From Aricia agestis (lineage: Eukaryota > Arthropoda > Insecta > Lepidoptera > Lycaenidae): DNA of 64,000 bases. The stretch is from assembly GCF_905147365.1 (NCBI RefSeq), contig NC_056417.1, positions 1,324,501-1,388,500 on the forward strand. The letters run 5' to 3'. Both the position numbers and the translations under genes were made by a program. The notes under the pieces are model-generated. The model had not been told where the DNA came from and searched no databases. It saw only the letters and a list, made by a program, of their open reading frames with translations. Below are positions 30,986 to 41,816 of the stretch, piece after piece; the stretch's first letter is position 1; each line of letters opens with the position of its first letter.

Positions 30986-31125
30986 AAGGGTCAATTCAGA
31001 CTGCAACGCGACGCGTAGATGCATTTCTAAATTTGTATGGATTTGACAGGTGAGACGTCATGCAAGTCTGTCGATTCAATAAAAAAATGCATCTACGCGT
31101 CGCGTTGCCGTCTGAATTGACCCTA
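30986..31125. mobile_element. MITE (CAACGCGACGCGTAGATGC family)
   Basis: AAGGGTCAATTCAGACTGCA and CAACGCGACGCGTAGATGCA at the left pair with the right arm ending GTCTGAATTGACCCTAA. 140 bp. Confidence 0.85.
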
Positions 31126-31429
31126 ATTTGATGGACTTGACAATAGATAGACGCGTGTGCACGGCTTTACTGCTAGTACAGCACAACGTATAGTATGCTT
31201 GTTTATCGTCGGGCTGATAGAGAATAGAGATACGCCTGTTGATAGCCGAATAACCGTCGCGTCTGTTGCGCACGGTATATTGCGTGTATTGCTAACAACG
31301 GTTTCGAAATATGGACATGAGAACTAGTTGGATTTGTTCCGACGAAAATATGGCCAATAGCATATTATGGGATAAAACATAGTACTATAACTTATATTTA
31401 CATAGATATACAGGGTGTAATAAGACCAC

Positions 31430-31572
31430 TTCCGATTAGATATTGTGGAGATACTTTGAGTCTTGAGTCTGGACTCTTGGAAAACGACTGAGGATAGTTT
31501 TTGTGGAGGAAAAATGTAGAGCTCCCGCGTGATGAACGAACTTGGCGCGACGGAGTTGCGGGCGACATCTAG
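31430..31572 (+). mobile_element. Helitron-like repeat, 3' part
   Basis: GAGATACTTTGAGTC, a decayed middle, TGGCGCGACGGAGTTGCGGG hairpin and ACATCTAG at 31565-31572. Confidence 0.7.
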
Positions 31573-31653
31573 TACAGTAACCAATATTTTTGTGTGTTAG
31601 TCAGCGAGATTAAATTTTGCCTAAACTGATGCCAAGATAAGAAGTTTATATAC

Positions 31654-31795
31654 TAAGGGCCTGCGTCATCACTTCCTGATAAGTGACGAATAGGCTATCC
31701 ACCAATCAAAGACAGATCAAGTATGGAGCATCTGTCAAAAAAGTTGTGTATAGCCTATTCGGCACTTCATCAGAAAGTAGTGAAACAGGCCCTAA
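31654..31795. mobile_element. MITE with TAAGGGCCTG ends
   Basis: TAAGGGCCTGCGTCATCACT at the left, complement in AAGTAGTGAAACAGGCCCTA at the right. The inner CGAATAGGCTA is also inverted. Confidence 0.8.
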
Positions 31796-31799
31796 AATT

Positions 31800-32540
31800 C
31801 GCAAATTATGATCGAAAGAGCTGAGAGTCATTCCAATTGAACATTTTCAAATAGTCAAATTAGATTGTCTTTGTTAACAAAGCCCAGGCAAAGTTGAGAA
31901 TGGTACAATGTTGCCTTTATTTCGTAGGCGACGTTTATGTAAAATGTTTTAACAAATTCAATAAATAAGACTTAAGTCCTCATTGTTGCGAGTTGCGACT
32001 TACAATTTAATGCAGAGGATAACAGTATCTCAAATATTTGTGTTTAACGAAAACAAGATATATTGAGACGAAAACTTCAGAGAGGGTTGGCTGTTTTGAA
32101 ATTTTGATTTGATAATGCTGAGGCCACATTAATGCTACAATAAATAAAATATGTTCGCTGTTAAGCATTTGTGTATTAAGTGAATTAACCCACATTATTT
32201 TTTTTGTTGAATTATGAATGCAGTCTTGTTCTAAATTATCTAAAAACATGACTGCATTCATAAATCATAACTCGATACATTATTACTTTTGGGGTGATAG
32301 TTACACAAATGCTTGAACATCGTCCAATCAATATAAAACAACGGATACTGTAATGAAAACTCTAAAATTAAGATGTATTTGGACTAAGATAACATCGCCA
32401 CTATAGAGGTCACCGAACTCGTAAAAATCGGCGATTCACCTATCGCTCCTCATCTCTTTCAGACGTGGAAACTAGTCCAATGTAGTGACAGAAACAATAA
32501 CAGTATGTCAATGTACACAACTACATGTTCGTTGACCGGA
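31800..32540. other. AT-rich intergenic DNA
   Basis: No gene seen. AACATGACTGCATTCATAAA near 32247 and its complement near 32213 make a small imperfect fold. Confidence 0.4.
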
Positions 32541-32750
32541 CTGCGGGGCTAAAATGGTCGCTTTGAAGAATCATGATATGAATCATAATATGATTCCTTT
32601 TTCTAAAATCGCAAAATGCAACTCTGCTTGCAATTCATTTACATATGTATTTTTGTACTGATTTGACATTTGTCAGTTTGACAGTTTTGACAATTCATTT
32701 GCTGAATTGATTGAGAGGAATTGCTAAATGTGACCATTTTAGCCCCGCAG
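32541..32750. mobile_element. MITE (GCGGGGCTAAAATGGTC family), best copy
   Basis: CTGCGGGGCTAAAATGGTC and its exact complement bound a 210-bp element with TCATGATATGAATCATAATA near the left end. Confidence 0.85.
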
Positions 32751-33164
32751 TATGACCACTTATCACTATAAAAACTGCATTTCCTTTTTTTGTTTCCTTA
32801 ATCCAATAATAAAAATATACCAGGAAAACAGGACCGTGTGGTGCTGCCAAAATGACGTCACAGTAATAAATTGAGCCAGCGCGGCCCGGGCTGGGATGAT
32901 ACATAACTTGGTAACTTACGGTAGATTCTAGCCACGTCGACTGTGGACTTTGGATAGCTTTTTTTTTTTTTTTTTTTTTTTTATGAAATAAGGGGGCAAA
33001 CGAGCAAACGGGTCACCTGATGGAAAGCAACTTCCGTCGCCCATGGACACTCGCAGCATCAGAAGAGCTGCAGGTGCGTTGCCGGCCTTTGAAGAGGGAA
33101 TAGGGTAATAGGGGAGGGTAGGGATGGGAAGGGAAGGCAATAGGGGAGGGTAGGAAAGGGAAAG

Positions 33165-33628
33165 AACGTTTGTGTACTAAAGCTTATTATAAAATCAATG
33201 ATTTCATCGACGACAACACACCTTGGGAATAGGGTGGTTCTTACAGGCTACTTGAATACTCTTTATAATTCCTGTTGTAAATAGATTTAAGTCATAATAT
33301 TGTTACAGTTCGACAAGGCTTTAAATGAACGTGGCGAGAGGGGGAACTAGCGCTGTTTTCATACAAAAACGTCATTTTTGACAGTTCTTCTTTACCAGCA
33401 GCGCCCATTGACATATTCATTTAAAGCCTTGGTGCACTATATATGTTCAAATTGTAATTTTCCATCTTTTTAGTAAAAGATGGCCCCGTGCGAGTTTCTT
33501 ACGCCGGTTCTTCTCGCTGGGTTAGTTCCCGAACCGGTGGTAGGCACCTTAGTATCGACGTTCAGAAATATTTTTGTAAAAAAATTACTCTGAATAAAAA
33601 ATATTTTGATTTTGATTTTGATTTTGAA
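33165..33628 (+). mobile_element. Non-LTR 3' fragment nested in the SINE
   Basis: Ends in GATTTTGATTTTGATTTTGA at 33607-33628 and carries the same ACCGGTGGTAGGCACCTTAG block as 825-1098 (opposite strand). Confidence 0.75.
33315..33430. mobile_element. MITE nested in the non-LTR fragment
   Basis: AAGGCTTTAAATGAA at 33315-33329 and its exact complement at 33416-33430 bound a 116-bp element. Confidence 0.75.
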
Positions 33629-33780
33629 TAGGGTAGGGGATTGGGCCTCCGGTAAACTCACTCACTCGGCGAAACACAGCGCAAGCGCTGTTTCACGCCG
33701 GTTTTCTGTGAGAACGTGGTATTTCTCCGGTCGAGCCGGCCCATTCGTGCCGAAGCATGGCTCTCCCAACCTATAAATTT

Positions 33781-34070
33781 ATGAAATAAGGGGGCAAACG
33801 AGCAAACTGGTCACCTGATGGAAAGCAACTTCCGTCGCCCATGGACACTCGCAGCATCAGAAGAGCTGCAAGTGCGTTGCCGGCCTTTTAAGAGGGAATA
33901 GGGTAATAGGGGAGGGTAGGGAAGTGAATAGGGTAAATTGGGCCTCCGGTAAACTCACTCAATCGGCGAAACACAGCGCAAGCGCTGTTTCACGCCGGTT
34001 TTCTATGAGAACGTGGTATTTCTCCGGTCGAGCCGGCCCATTCGTGCCGAAGCATGGCGTTCCCACGCTT
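33781..34070 (-). mobile_element. SINE, full length, short tract variant
   Basis: ATGAAATAAGGGGGCAAACG, a purine tract of only about 50 bp, AAACTCACTCAATCGGCGAA, ending GCATGGCGTTCCCACGC. It lies head to tail with the split SINE. Confidence 0.9.
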
Positions 34071-34780
34071 AGCTGAGTCTATGGACTATTATGAGTCAAT
34101 ATGACTAAGAAGCATTTGTACTGTGCTTCTTATGGTTGGATGTGGTTGGAACATTTCCCAAAAAGCTTGGAAGTGCAATGATTTGGCGCAATTTCCTTTT
34201 TAAATGTCAATATTAATTTGTTATTTAAATAAACCGACACTGCGCCTGAGGGTCGAGCGTCTGCAGTCTCGCCAGTCGCCACAAAATTAACTTTAGTTCC
34301 TTTGCGGTGAGAGTACCGACGAATCTTCTTTCGACCTTTGAGGCGCCTTAGTTGGCCGATAGATGTGGTCTACCGGAGGTTCCGGGGGAGACTCCGGATT
34401 CCGCAACGAAGCGCGTCATGTAGCCGTCAACACGTGACAAAGTGTAGTTTTAAGTATAAATAATAATAATATGTAGGTACACTGAGGTAGTAAGTACTAC
34501 GTACGTACATACTATGTCAGTGTGTAGGTATATTAGTCTGTAAGGTATTTGTATTATGGGCTTAGATGCCTGAAATAAGTGGTAAAAATAAATAAATACA
34601 TAAAATAGACAAAAAAGAAAAAAAAAAACCGCGCAGAATATTTTTTTACCAAAACACATTTGATAAAAAAATTACCATTCCAACAAGTTTTGTTTACTTA
34701 AAATATACCAATTAAAAGTCGTTCGGCCGGACGCATTTATATTGTGCCTGATTCTTATAGTACTTACCTAATAATTAAAG
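34071..34780. other. Intergenic DNA, no feature recognised
   Basis: 34230-34435 is GC-richer than its surroundings (GGTTCCGGGGGAGACTCCGG inverted motif near 34378) but shows no frame or end repeats. Confidence 0.4.
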
Positions 34781-34781
34781 C

Positions 34782-34825
34782 GCGTTGCTAAGTTATAAGA
34801 CGCTTGTCTTATAACTTAGCAACGC
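34782..34825. repeat. Perfect hairpin, 20-bp arms
   Basis: GCGTTGCTAAGTTATAAGAC, GCTT loop, exact complement at 34806-34825. Confidence 0.9.
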
Positions 34826-34895
34826 TTGTACTCTGTAATCTGTCTCTTATAATGAAAATCAGCACTCAGCAAGTAACATTTTATAACGCTATAAA

Positions 34896-35705
34896 ATGGG
34901 CAATATGATAGCTCGCAGGTTCTCTCGCTGTACTACGGACGTTAAAACTACTCTGTTCAAAGCGTTCTGTCAGTCGTTTTATTCGGGTGGCCTGTGGCCA
35001 GCGTTGCCAGACGTCCCGATTTTGGCAGGACGTCCCGATTTTTTCATCAAAATTAAATGTCCCGCGCGGGACAGGCTCGGTCCCGCTTTTCGGGGAAAGC
35101 CCGAACGTACGTGCAGCGTGCTGAGAAAGCAAGGAGCGTAATGAAGATAAGAGTGTGGGAGGTAGAGGGGTGGAATTTCTTTGGCTACTTTTGCTATCTA
35201 TTGTCCCGTAAATTAACGCAAATAAAATGAAAAAAATTCAAAAAACTTTCGATGTTATACCTTTTTTTACTTTGTCCCGCTTTTGACTGGAGAATCCCGC
35301 TTTTCACTCAAAAAGTTCCAAAGTCCCGACTGGGCACAAAAAAAATCTGGCAACGCTGCCTGTGGCTGACATACTTGCGCCGAACCTACAGCGTCCTGCG
35401 CGTCCAATACAACAATATCTTCAGAATGCTGCTTGGGCTGCCATGGCGCTGCAGTGCGTCAAAAATGTTTGCTGAGTCTCGCGTTGACGGGTTTCGGTAG
35501 CATCGTTATTGAACATCATTGCCTCTAAATTAGACTGTCCCATTCAAAAATACTGGATGGAGATAGGGGTAGGCTTGAGTCGTAAATATTATACAGACTC
35601 TACTAACACTACTAATATACTTATATATTAAGCTAATTGTTACTATCTCTAACAAATCTATGGACAAAACTAGTCTGAAATAAAGTTTTATTTATTTATT
35701 TATTT
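34896..35705 (+). pseudogene. LINE ORF2 C-terminus and 3' end, split by a hAT-type MITE
   Basis: 34896-34998 encodes GNMIARRFSRCTTDVKTTLF, then KAFCQSFYSGGLW. 35367-35497 continues LTYLRRTYSVLRVQYNNIFR, then MLLGLPWRCSASKMFAESRV. After a small deletion or frameshift, 35512-35631 gives ASKLDCPIQKYWME.. and a stop. A 3' UTR follows with AATAAA and TTTATTTATTTATTTA at about 35690-35705. The pattern is the C-terminal part of jockey/CR1-like reverse transcriptases. Removing the MITE and one 8-bp duplication restores the frame at GGLW/LTY. Confidence 0.8.
34999..35358. mobile_element. hAT-type MITE with 8-bp target duplication
   Basis: 360 bp, ends CAGCGTTGCCAGA and TCTGGCAACGCTG, flanked by CCTGTGGC at 34991-34998 and 35359-35366. 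A relative is at 51555-52790. The 8-bp duplication indicates the hAT superfamily. Confidence 0.9.
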
Positions 35706-35929
35706 AAATGTTTTCATTTCCTGAAGTCCACACTCCACAGTATATGGTATCGTGTTTGAATGCAGTATTCGGGCGTTTATCTCGCGAGATTTGATTTCCA
35801 GTGTCGGTTTAACTCGAGCGTCCACCGCCGCACGCTGCTGCGCTCCTGGTTGCGGTCAGCTTTTAGTTACAGCACTTAACTCTTCACTATCGGACAGGAG
35901 AAATTATTCCTCTGTGAAAACAGAGGATT

Positions 35930-36642
35930 TTTAGGATTCCGTACTCAAAGGGTAAAAACGGGACCCTATTACTAAGACTTAGATGTCTGTCCGTCTGTCA
36001 GACTGTCTGTCTGTATGTCTAACTCAAGAACGGTAATAGCCATGGAGCTGAAATTTTCACAGATTTATTTCTGTTGCCGCTATAACAAATCCTAGCGTTA
36101 AGCTAATATATAATACTTAATACTAATATTATACATGCGAAAGTGTGTCTGTCTGTCTGTCCGTCCGTCTGTCTGTCTGTCTGTTACCTCTTCACGCTCA
36201 AACCGCTGAACCGATTTTGCTGAAATTTGGCACGGAGAATTGGAGATATTTTGAGTCCCGGGAAAGGACATAGGATACTTTTTATCCCGGAAAAAGTTTG
36301 GTTCCCGCGCGATAAACCAATTTTGGCACAACAGAGTTGCGGACATAATCTAGTACTAAAAATAAAATAAATTAAATATTTAAGGGGGGCATACACCAAA
36401 CGTGTTTTTGTCAAACATTTTTTGCTCGGTAGATATCAATGATAACAACATGTAGGCACCTGAAATGTTCACAAAATACTCAGCTGTATTTATACTTTAA
36501 TAATTAATAATAACATTTAAATAAAATTAACAATTAAGGGGGCTCCCACACAAAAATCTCATTTTTTTACTATTTTTGCTTTATAATGGTACGGAACCCT
36601 TCGTGCGCGAGTCCAACTCGCACTTGGGCCTTGGCCGATTTT
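35930..36642 (-). repeat. CAAGTGCGAGTCGGACTCG-type repeat split by a Helitron
   Basis: GATTCCGTACTCAAAGGGTA to TTGCCGCTATAACAAATCC on the left, then GGGGGCTCCCACACAAAAAT to CCAACTCGCACTTGGGCC on the right, with a Helitron-like element at 36118-36353 between. Confidence 0.8.
36118..36353 (+). mobile_element. Helitron-like non-autonomous element
   Basis: TACTAATATTATACATGCGA, GTCTGTCTGTCTGTCTGTTA, GAGTCCCGGGAAAGGACATA, ending in the GCACAACAGAGTTGCGG hairpin and CTAG at 36350-36353. Confidence 0.85.
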
Positions 36643-36921
36643 ATTTTATGTTGATGAAATAAAACAAGGAGAAAAATAGATGATTTAACTGCATAATAAG
36701 TATTTTACTTTGTATCTTTCGTTACAAACTAGTTCCGCGCGGTTCACCCGTGTAAAAAAATTCGTAGGGACCGTACATTTTCCCCCAAAATAATAATTAG
36801 CCTATTTCCTTCAACCGTGGTCTACTCTATACAGTATACCTACTTAATATATTTGTGTGATATTACATAAAAGTCGGTCTACTAGTTCATGTGATTAAGG
36901 CGTTCAAACAAACGTTTATAC

Positions 36922-37230
36922 GTGGGAGAGCCATGCTTCGGCACGAATGGGCCGGCTCGATCGGATAAATACCACGTTCTCACAGAAAACCGGTGTGAAA
37001 CAAGTGAGTGAGTTTACCGGAGGCCCAATCCCCAACCCTATTCTCTTCCCTACCCTCCCCTATTCCCTTCCCTTCTCATCCCTACTCTCCCCTATTACCC
37101 TATTCCCTCTTAAAAGGCCGGCAACGCACCTGCAGCTCTCCTGATGCTGCGAGTGTTCATGGGCGGCGGAAGTTGCTTTCCATCAGATGACCCGTTTGCT
37201 CGTTTGCCCCCTTATTTAATAAAAAGAAAA
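36922..37230 (+). mobile_element. SINE, full length, sense orientation
   Basis: Head GTGGGAGAGCCATGCTTCGG, GGCCGGCTCGATCGGATAAA, AGTGAGTGAGTTTACCGGAG, pyrimidine tract, GGCCGGCAACGCACCTGCAG, CATCAGATGACCCGTTTGCT and TTATTTAATAAAAAGAAAA. Confidence 0.9.
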
Positions 37231-37584
37231 CAAACTCGTCAGCTTTATATTATCCAGTACAGATATTATCTCGTTACCACCCACAAGTTTTGTGAGCCAT
37301 CAGCCGAGGTCAATGGACGATTTTCTCTCGATCCATCTAATAACAAATAAGAGTTAATACTTAATTGATTCCCTAAATAAAACTCAAAGAGTATGCTAGT
37401 TTGTTCGAAGATGACGGGTAGACGATAATGTTCGGAGTTAGACGACAAAGTTATGGGCGAAGTTACCAGGGTCCCAGCACTGATAATGCACAAGGAGCTC
37501 TCATTTCAGGGTTCATGGAGCATTATTGGACCGAGTTCTATTGAGATAATATAGAGAAAATAATTTTTGAAGTGCTGTTAGACT

Positions 37585-37922
37585 ATCATCGCCGAGTTAG
37601 TTTTACTTGAATAAAAGACGAACTATAATGATTATGAAAAAAGTGTTTTGAGCAAATTTAGGTTTTATCAATACCTTTTTAGATAAGTATTAAAAAATAT
37701 TAAAGAAAAGACAGCAAACTTCGAAGATTAAAGCAAAAATGTGTCTAAAACAAGGTTTTTTGTAAAAAAGAAATTATCGAGCATTTTTTGAGTAATCGTG
37801 TTTTCGTCTTGAGCATTTAATCTTTATGAACTGAAGTTACTTGTGTCAAAAAATCAGTTTTCTAGACCTTACAGATTTTGAGATCTAGTTCAAAGTATGT
37901 AGTCAAGTTAGGGTCATGTGGG
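37585..37922 (-). repeat. Dispersed repeat, empty-site partner of 28684-29848
   Basis: The complement matches the other copy across the site where the solo LTR sits, reading ..CTAAAAAGGTATTGATAAAA without interruption. Confidence 0.75.
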
Positions 37923-37974
37923 CTCTTAAGATCGTCGAGCCATAAGTCCGCGTACTTACTCGCACGTCTGTCAC

Positions 37975-38108
37975 CCCTTGTACTTCTTCGGTATGAAACC
38001 ATTCGGTACTTTGAGCTCCGGGGGAGGACATAGCCCATAGCCCCCATAGGATACTTTTTATCCCGGAAAAACGAATTTTGGCCTAACAGAATTGCGGGCA
38101 TCATCTAG
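37975..38108 (+). mobile_element. Helitron-like repeat, 3' part
   Basis: GATACTTTTTATCCCGGAAA, CGAATTTTGGCCTAACAGAA, and CATCTAG at 38102-38108. Confidence 0.7.
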
Positions 38109-38604
38109 TTCTTAATCTCTCTAGATTCAGAACGTAGATTATTCAGAATACAATAAAACAGAATACAATGGCGACTCGAACTTTCACAGCGGCCAGTAAT
38201 TTAAAGCCGGCGTGTACACTGTTAACAGACTACAACAATGTTACATTCCGAAATACTTCGGTTTTAACACTTTTTAACCGGCTTACAAAAAGGAATTCTA
38301 TGCGCGGCTAATTTTTGTTTTGTTTTTGTTGAAACGAAGAGATACAAGAATATTTTTCTACAGTGCTGACAAATATAACCTCCTCCTTTTTGGAAGTCGG
38401 TTAAAAATGAAAACTGAAGCAGAGGCAAAAAGGAATATTTAAAAATCATTTTTTAATCATGCCACATCTATCCCGATGGTGTTAAGAATTCGGGCATTAA
38501 AATATAATTATGTTTGTTATTATATGACCGATTTCTCTCGAATTTTTTTGTCAGAAGTTTATTTCATTCAAAAAGGAACTCATAACCAGTTAGCTATTGA
38601 ATGG

Positions 38605-38668
38605 ATAAACGCTCCTAGGTTTACAGGAGTTTATTATAATAAACTCCTGTAAACCTAGGAGCGTTTAT
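38605..38668. repeat. Perfect 64-bp palindrome, no spacer
   Basis: The left arm 38605-38636 begins ATAAACGCTCCTAGGTTTAC; 38637-38668 is its exact complement. The flanking bases G and A do not pair. Such sequences form cruciforms and are usually unstable. Confidence 0.95.
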
Positions 38669-40147
38669 AAACTTTTGTAACCCTTGTGCATTAATAGGGG
38701 AACAGTGAATCTCAGTGAAACACGCGCGCTCGCACTACGCATTGGAGGATAAATGTCGAAATATCGCGTTATTCGCGTCGTCATCTGATTAAGTTGGCAA
38801 ATCGAGTGGAACAGGATTGATGATCGCAGTGGGCGGCTGTAGGTCGTTCATTATATTTTAACACAGCTTGAGCGTATCACTCTTCCACCCGTTGTCAATC
38901 AACTATCCAATGACTGTGTCTTTTCGAAGATATATTGTTTAATGTTTCATTTTGCTCTGGTTGGCTACAAGAATATTTTAGCGCGTGACTATTGAAATAG
39001 CTATCTCTTGAAAGACAGTTTTTTTCATACAAATGCGCTCAAACCTATATTTTGTTCCATCATCCATGTGTATCATCCAAGTGCCACAAAATCCCTGTAG
39101 GCACAGTATAGCAATATTGCTATAATGTGCTGTAGGTATGCAATATGCATGTTTAGCAGATTCGGTAAGTCTAGTATCAGAGAATGAGGGTTTTCGAATA
39201 TCATTTGCCAGGGAAGGTAGGGTCTTTTGTGTCAAATGTCGTGTCAGACAGACATATGACAGCTATACCGTGACATGTCGAAGCTATTTCGTGACATATG
39301 ACAGCTGTTTGACACGACAATTGACAGGATAAACCCTACAGCCATAGCGCCATAATATTTTGTTGCCCATTGCAACAACGTTTCATTATTTATTTTCTCA
39401 TCGATCATTATGACTAGGATAGCATAATCGTTGAGGAGCACAACTTTTTAACAGAGTTTGTGCCGTATCGAGGAGTTAAATTGGCAATTCCGGAATAAAC
39501 AAGTTCTTTAACAGTAGTTAAAAACTATCTCAAGTGGAGATGGGTCGGTAACTTCATTGGGGGATGCTGATAGTACGTCTGTTCGTCACGCGCCCATCTC
39601 ATAAACTAATAATCGCATTATCCCTAACCGCCCAGCATTAGCCACTGATGGAGCTAGGAAATGCGCGTTTTGCTGTTATTTGGAAATAATTTGTACCAAT
39701 ATCGTCAATAAGCAAAAGCGCAGTCTCAGTTTGTTCTAAGTTCCAGCGCCTTGCCTCAATTACTACTATATGATTTTAATAAGCTGGTAAATTCTAATGG
39801 TTCTTAATAATGTATGCTACTGGCTACACAGTACGTCTACTGCCTATTACAAAATGTGCGTCATCTTATATAATTATATAGTTTTTGATATCATCCGCAT
39901 GCGTGATGCGGCATATTCATATTAATTTTATTTGCTAATCAATGAATGTCAAGAAATACCCAACTTTAAACATACTTATTATCGCGTATTTAGTAGCGTC
40001 TTCCTTGTATAAAACTTGTATTGTACGGAACCATTTAATTTCGTTAGGGGAGTCTTTATTTCATACCGGGGGTTCCTTGGCTAACGGAAAATATTCATAA
40101 CATAACGAGCGGTAACGCACGCCCGTTTTAGGGATTTATATATTTTT
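38669..40147. other. Intergenic DNA with one small MITE
   Basis: 39216-39330 has GGTAGGGT and ACCCTAC ends and repeated GACATATGACAGCT and GTGTCA words. Otherwise nothing is recognised. Confidence 0.4.
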
Positions 40148-40153
40148 ATACCT

Positions 40154-40436
40154 CGACGACCTCGGTGGCTCAGTGGTGAGCGCGTTGGTAGCTCAAGCCG
40201 GGGGTCGCGGGTTCGAATCCCGCCGACGGAACAAAAAGTTTTCAAAGTTCCTGGGTCATGGATGTGTATTAAATATGTGTATCATATAATAAAAATCTTA
40301 AATATATGCATAGTATAAAAGTATTAAATATATTATTTCCTGTATGTATTATTTGTCTGGTACCTGTAACACAAGTCCTTCAGGTACTTACCACGGAGCC
40401 AGACTGACGTGGTGTGAAGCGTCCATTAAAAAAAAA
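40154..40436 (+). mobile_element. tRNA-derived SINE with target duplication
   Basis: The tRNA-like head has an A box (TGGCTCAGTGG) and a perfect B box (GGTTCGAATCC), a body around GTTCCTGGGTCATGGATGTG, and an A tail. Flanked by ATACCT at 40148-40153 and 40437-40442. Confidence 0.9.
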
Positions 40437-40717
40437 ATACCTTCGCTTTTATGTTAGCCTGGTGGATTGGATTAATTAAACATGGTTTATTTTTATTTAA
40501 ACTTACTTTACTTTTACTTTTTATTTTTTAACAAAGTCTGGATGGACGTTGAACGCTAGTGGATTGCCGACTAGACTTGTGGTACCCACTAGCCAATATT
40601 GTAATTTGTAAACCATTAACCAACCAACCCCAATCAACCCCCAACCAAACATCCATCAAGCCCAATCAACTATAACAAACACGCTGTATTTAATCAACAA
40701 ACGAAATAAGTACATTT

Positions 40718-41235
40718 TAAGGGTGGTTTTGACTTACTTTAACTATGTATAACTTTAACTGTAACAAAATGTCAAATGAACGGTCAAATCTCTGGTTAAA
40801 GTCAATAATGGACGCCATATTTGACAATAATAAATAATAATACCCTCCACACCGGTTTCGGTGACGGTGGCCGGTTTCATTGAAACCAGGCTAGGTACGC
40901 AGGAGTAATTTTATAGTGCCAAGTGTGTGCGCAGTACACTCTCTATTCACTCTCATAACCCAGTGGGTCGGAAGACCGACACGACTGGCGAGAGATTAGG
41001 CGCAGGACCGACTTTTTACATGCCCATCCAACGCATGGATCATCTTACTTGTCAGACAATCAGGCGATCAGCCTGCATTGTCCTAACCAAACTTGGAAAT
41101 AACATGTTTCCAACGCGGGAATTGAACCCACGACCTCCGAGTCAAGAGCCACGCTCTTAACCACTGGATCACGGAGGCGTTGACGATAACCTTAACCTTA
41201 ACTACAATGGACGAATCTTATGCAACCCACCCTAA
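40718..41235. mobile_element. MITE (TTAAGGGTGG ends) containing a SINE
   Basis: TTAAGGGTGGTTTTGACTTA at the left, ATGCAACCCACCCTAAA at the right. AACTTTAACTGTAAC and CCTTAACCTTAACTAC lie in the subterminal parts. A tRNA-derived SINE occupies the middle. Confidence 0.6.
40846..41181 (-). mobile_element. tRNA-derived SINE, second family
   Basis: The minus-strand head reads CGCCTCCGTGATCCAGTGGT (A-box region), then GTCGTGGGTTCAATTCCCGC (B box), and the body ends near GAAACCGGTGTGGAGGGTAT followed by TATT-rich sequence. Confidence 0.85.
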
Positions 41236-41418
41236 ATATTACAAACCCAGACAGTGAGTAGGCGTAGAATTTAGATTATACGTGACAAACAACATACAAA
41301 AATATGAGGAATAATAGATAATAAAATATGAGAAACGGCAGAAAAATTCTCATTTTAATAATTACTTGTTTAAAATTTAAGGAAATGTATATATTTTCAT
41401 GCTGAATAAGTCTAGAGA

Positions 41419-41520
41419 TGTGCCGATCATGACTTTTTCCGACTAGCCGACTAGCCGATTAGACGGCAGCAAAGAAGCCGACTAATCGGCCGACTAGTCG
41501 GCCAAGCCGATCATGGTTTC
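41419..41520. repeat. CCGACTAGC repeat hairpin
   Basis: CCGACTAGCCGACTAGCCGA at the left and GCCGACTAATCGGCCGACTA at the right, enclosed by CCGATCATG and CATGATCGG-type ends. It starts next to TAGAGATGTGCCG, a common hAT-MITE-like start. Confidence 0.6.
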
Positions 41521-41816
41521 GGAAGTTTCCGTGACGCTTTTTTACTGCTGTTTCGCGAATCGCGTCGCACACGCCTGCAAACGTGTTGAATCGTGTTAAG
41601 TATGTTTACTTCATGTACTTACATGAAATCTCGATTTAATAATACATAAGTACTTAATTTGTTTGTTAAAATAAAATTTACAAAAATTTTTTTTTACTAG
41701 CAAGCAAGTTCAGATATTACTATGATAAGGCGTCTACAATTATTATTTGCTGAAGCGATTTTGATAAAATATTGCGATAAAAGTTGAAACAAAGTGCAAC
41801 GAATTTCGTTACGGAC

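Larger units (their letters stand above)
32957..33770 (-). mobile_element. SINE split by a retroelement insertion
   Basis: The 3' half at 32957-33164 ends in AGGAAAGGGAAA and the 5' half resumes at 33629 with ATAGGGTAGGGGATTGGGCC to GCATGGCTCTCCCA. The 464-bp insert between is a non-LTR fragment with its own nested MITE. Confidence 0.85.

Noticed and set aside
34896..35141. 81-codon frame treated as one protein
   Set aside because: Its first half is LINE and its second half is MITE; the join is an insertion junction.
40164..40232. A tRNA-like sequence with perfect A and B boxes
   Set aside because: It continues into a SINE body with an A tail and is flanked by an ATACCT duplication, so it is a SINE head, not a tRNA gene.
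41103..41181. Minus-strand tRNA-like sequence (anticodon-like CTCTTGACTCGG)
   Set aside because: The arms do not pair as a full cloverleaf and it continues into a SINE body.
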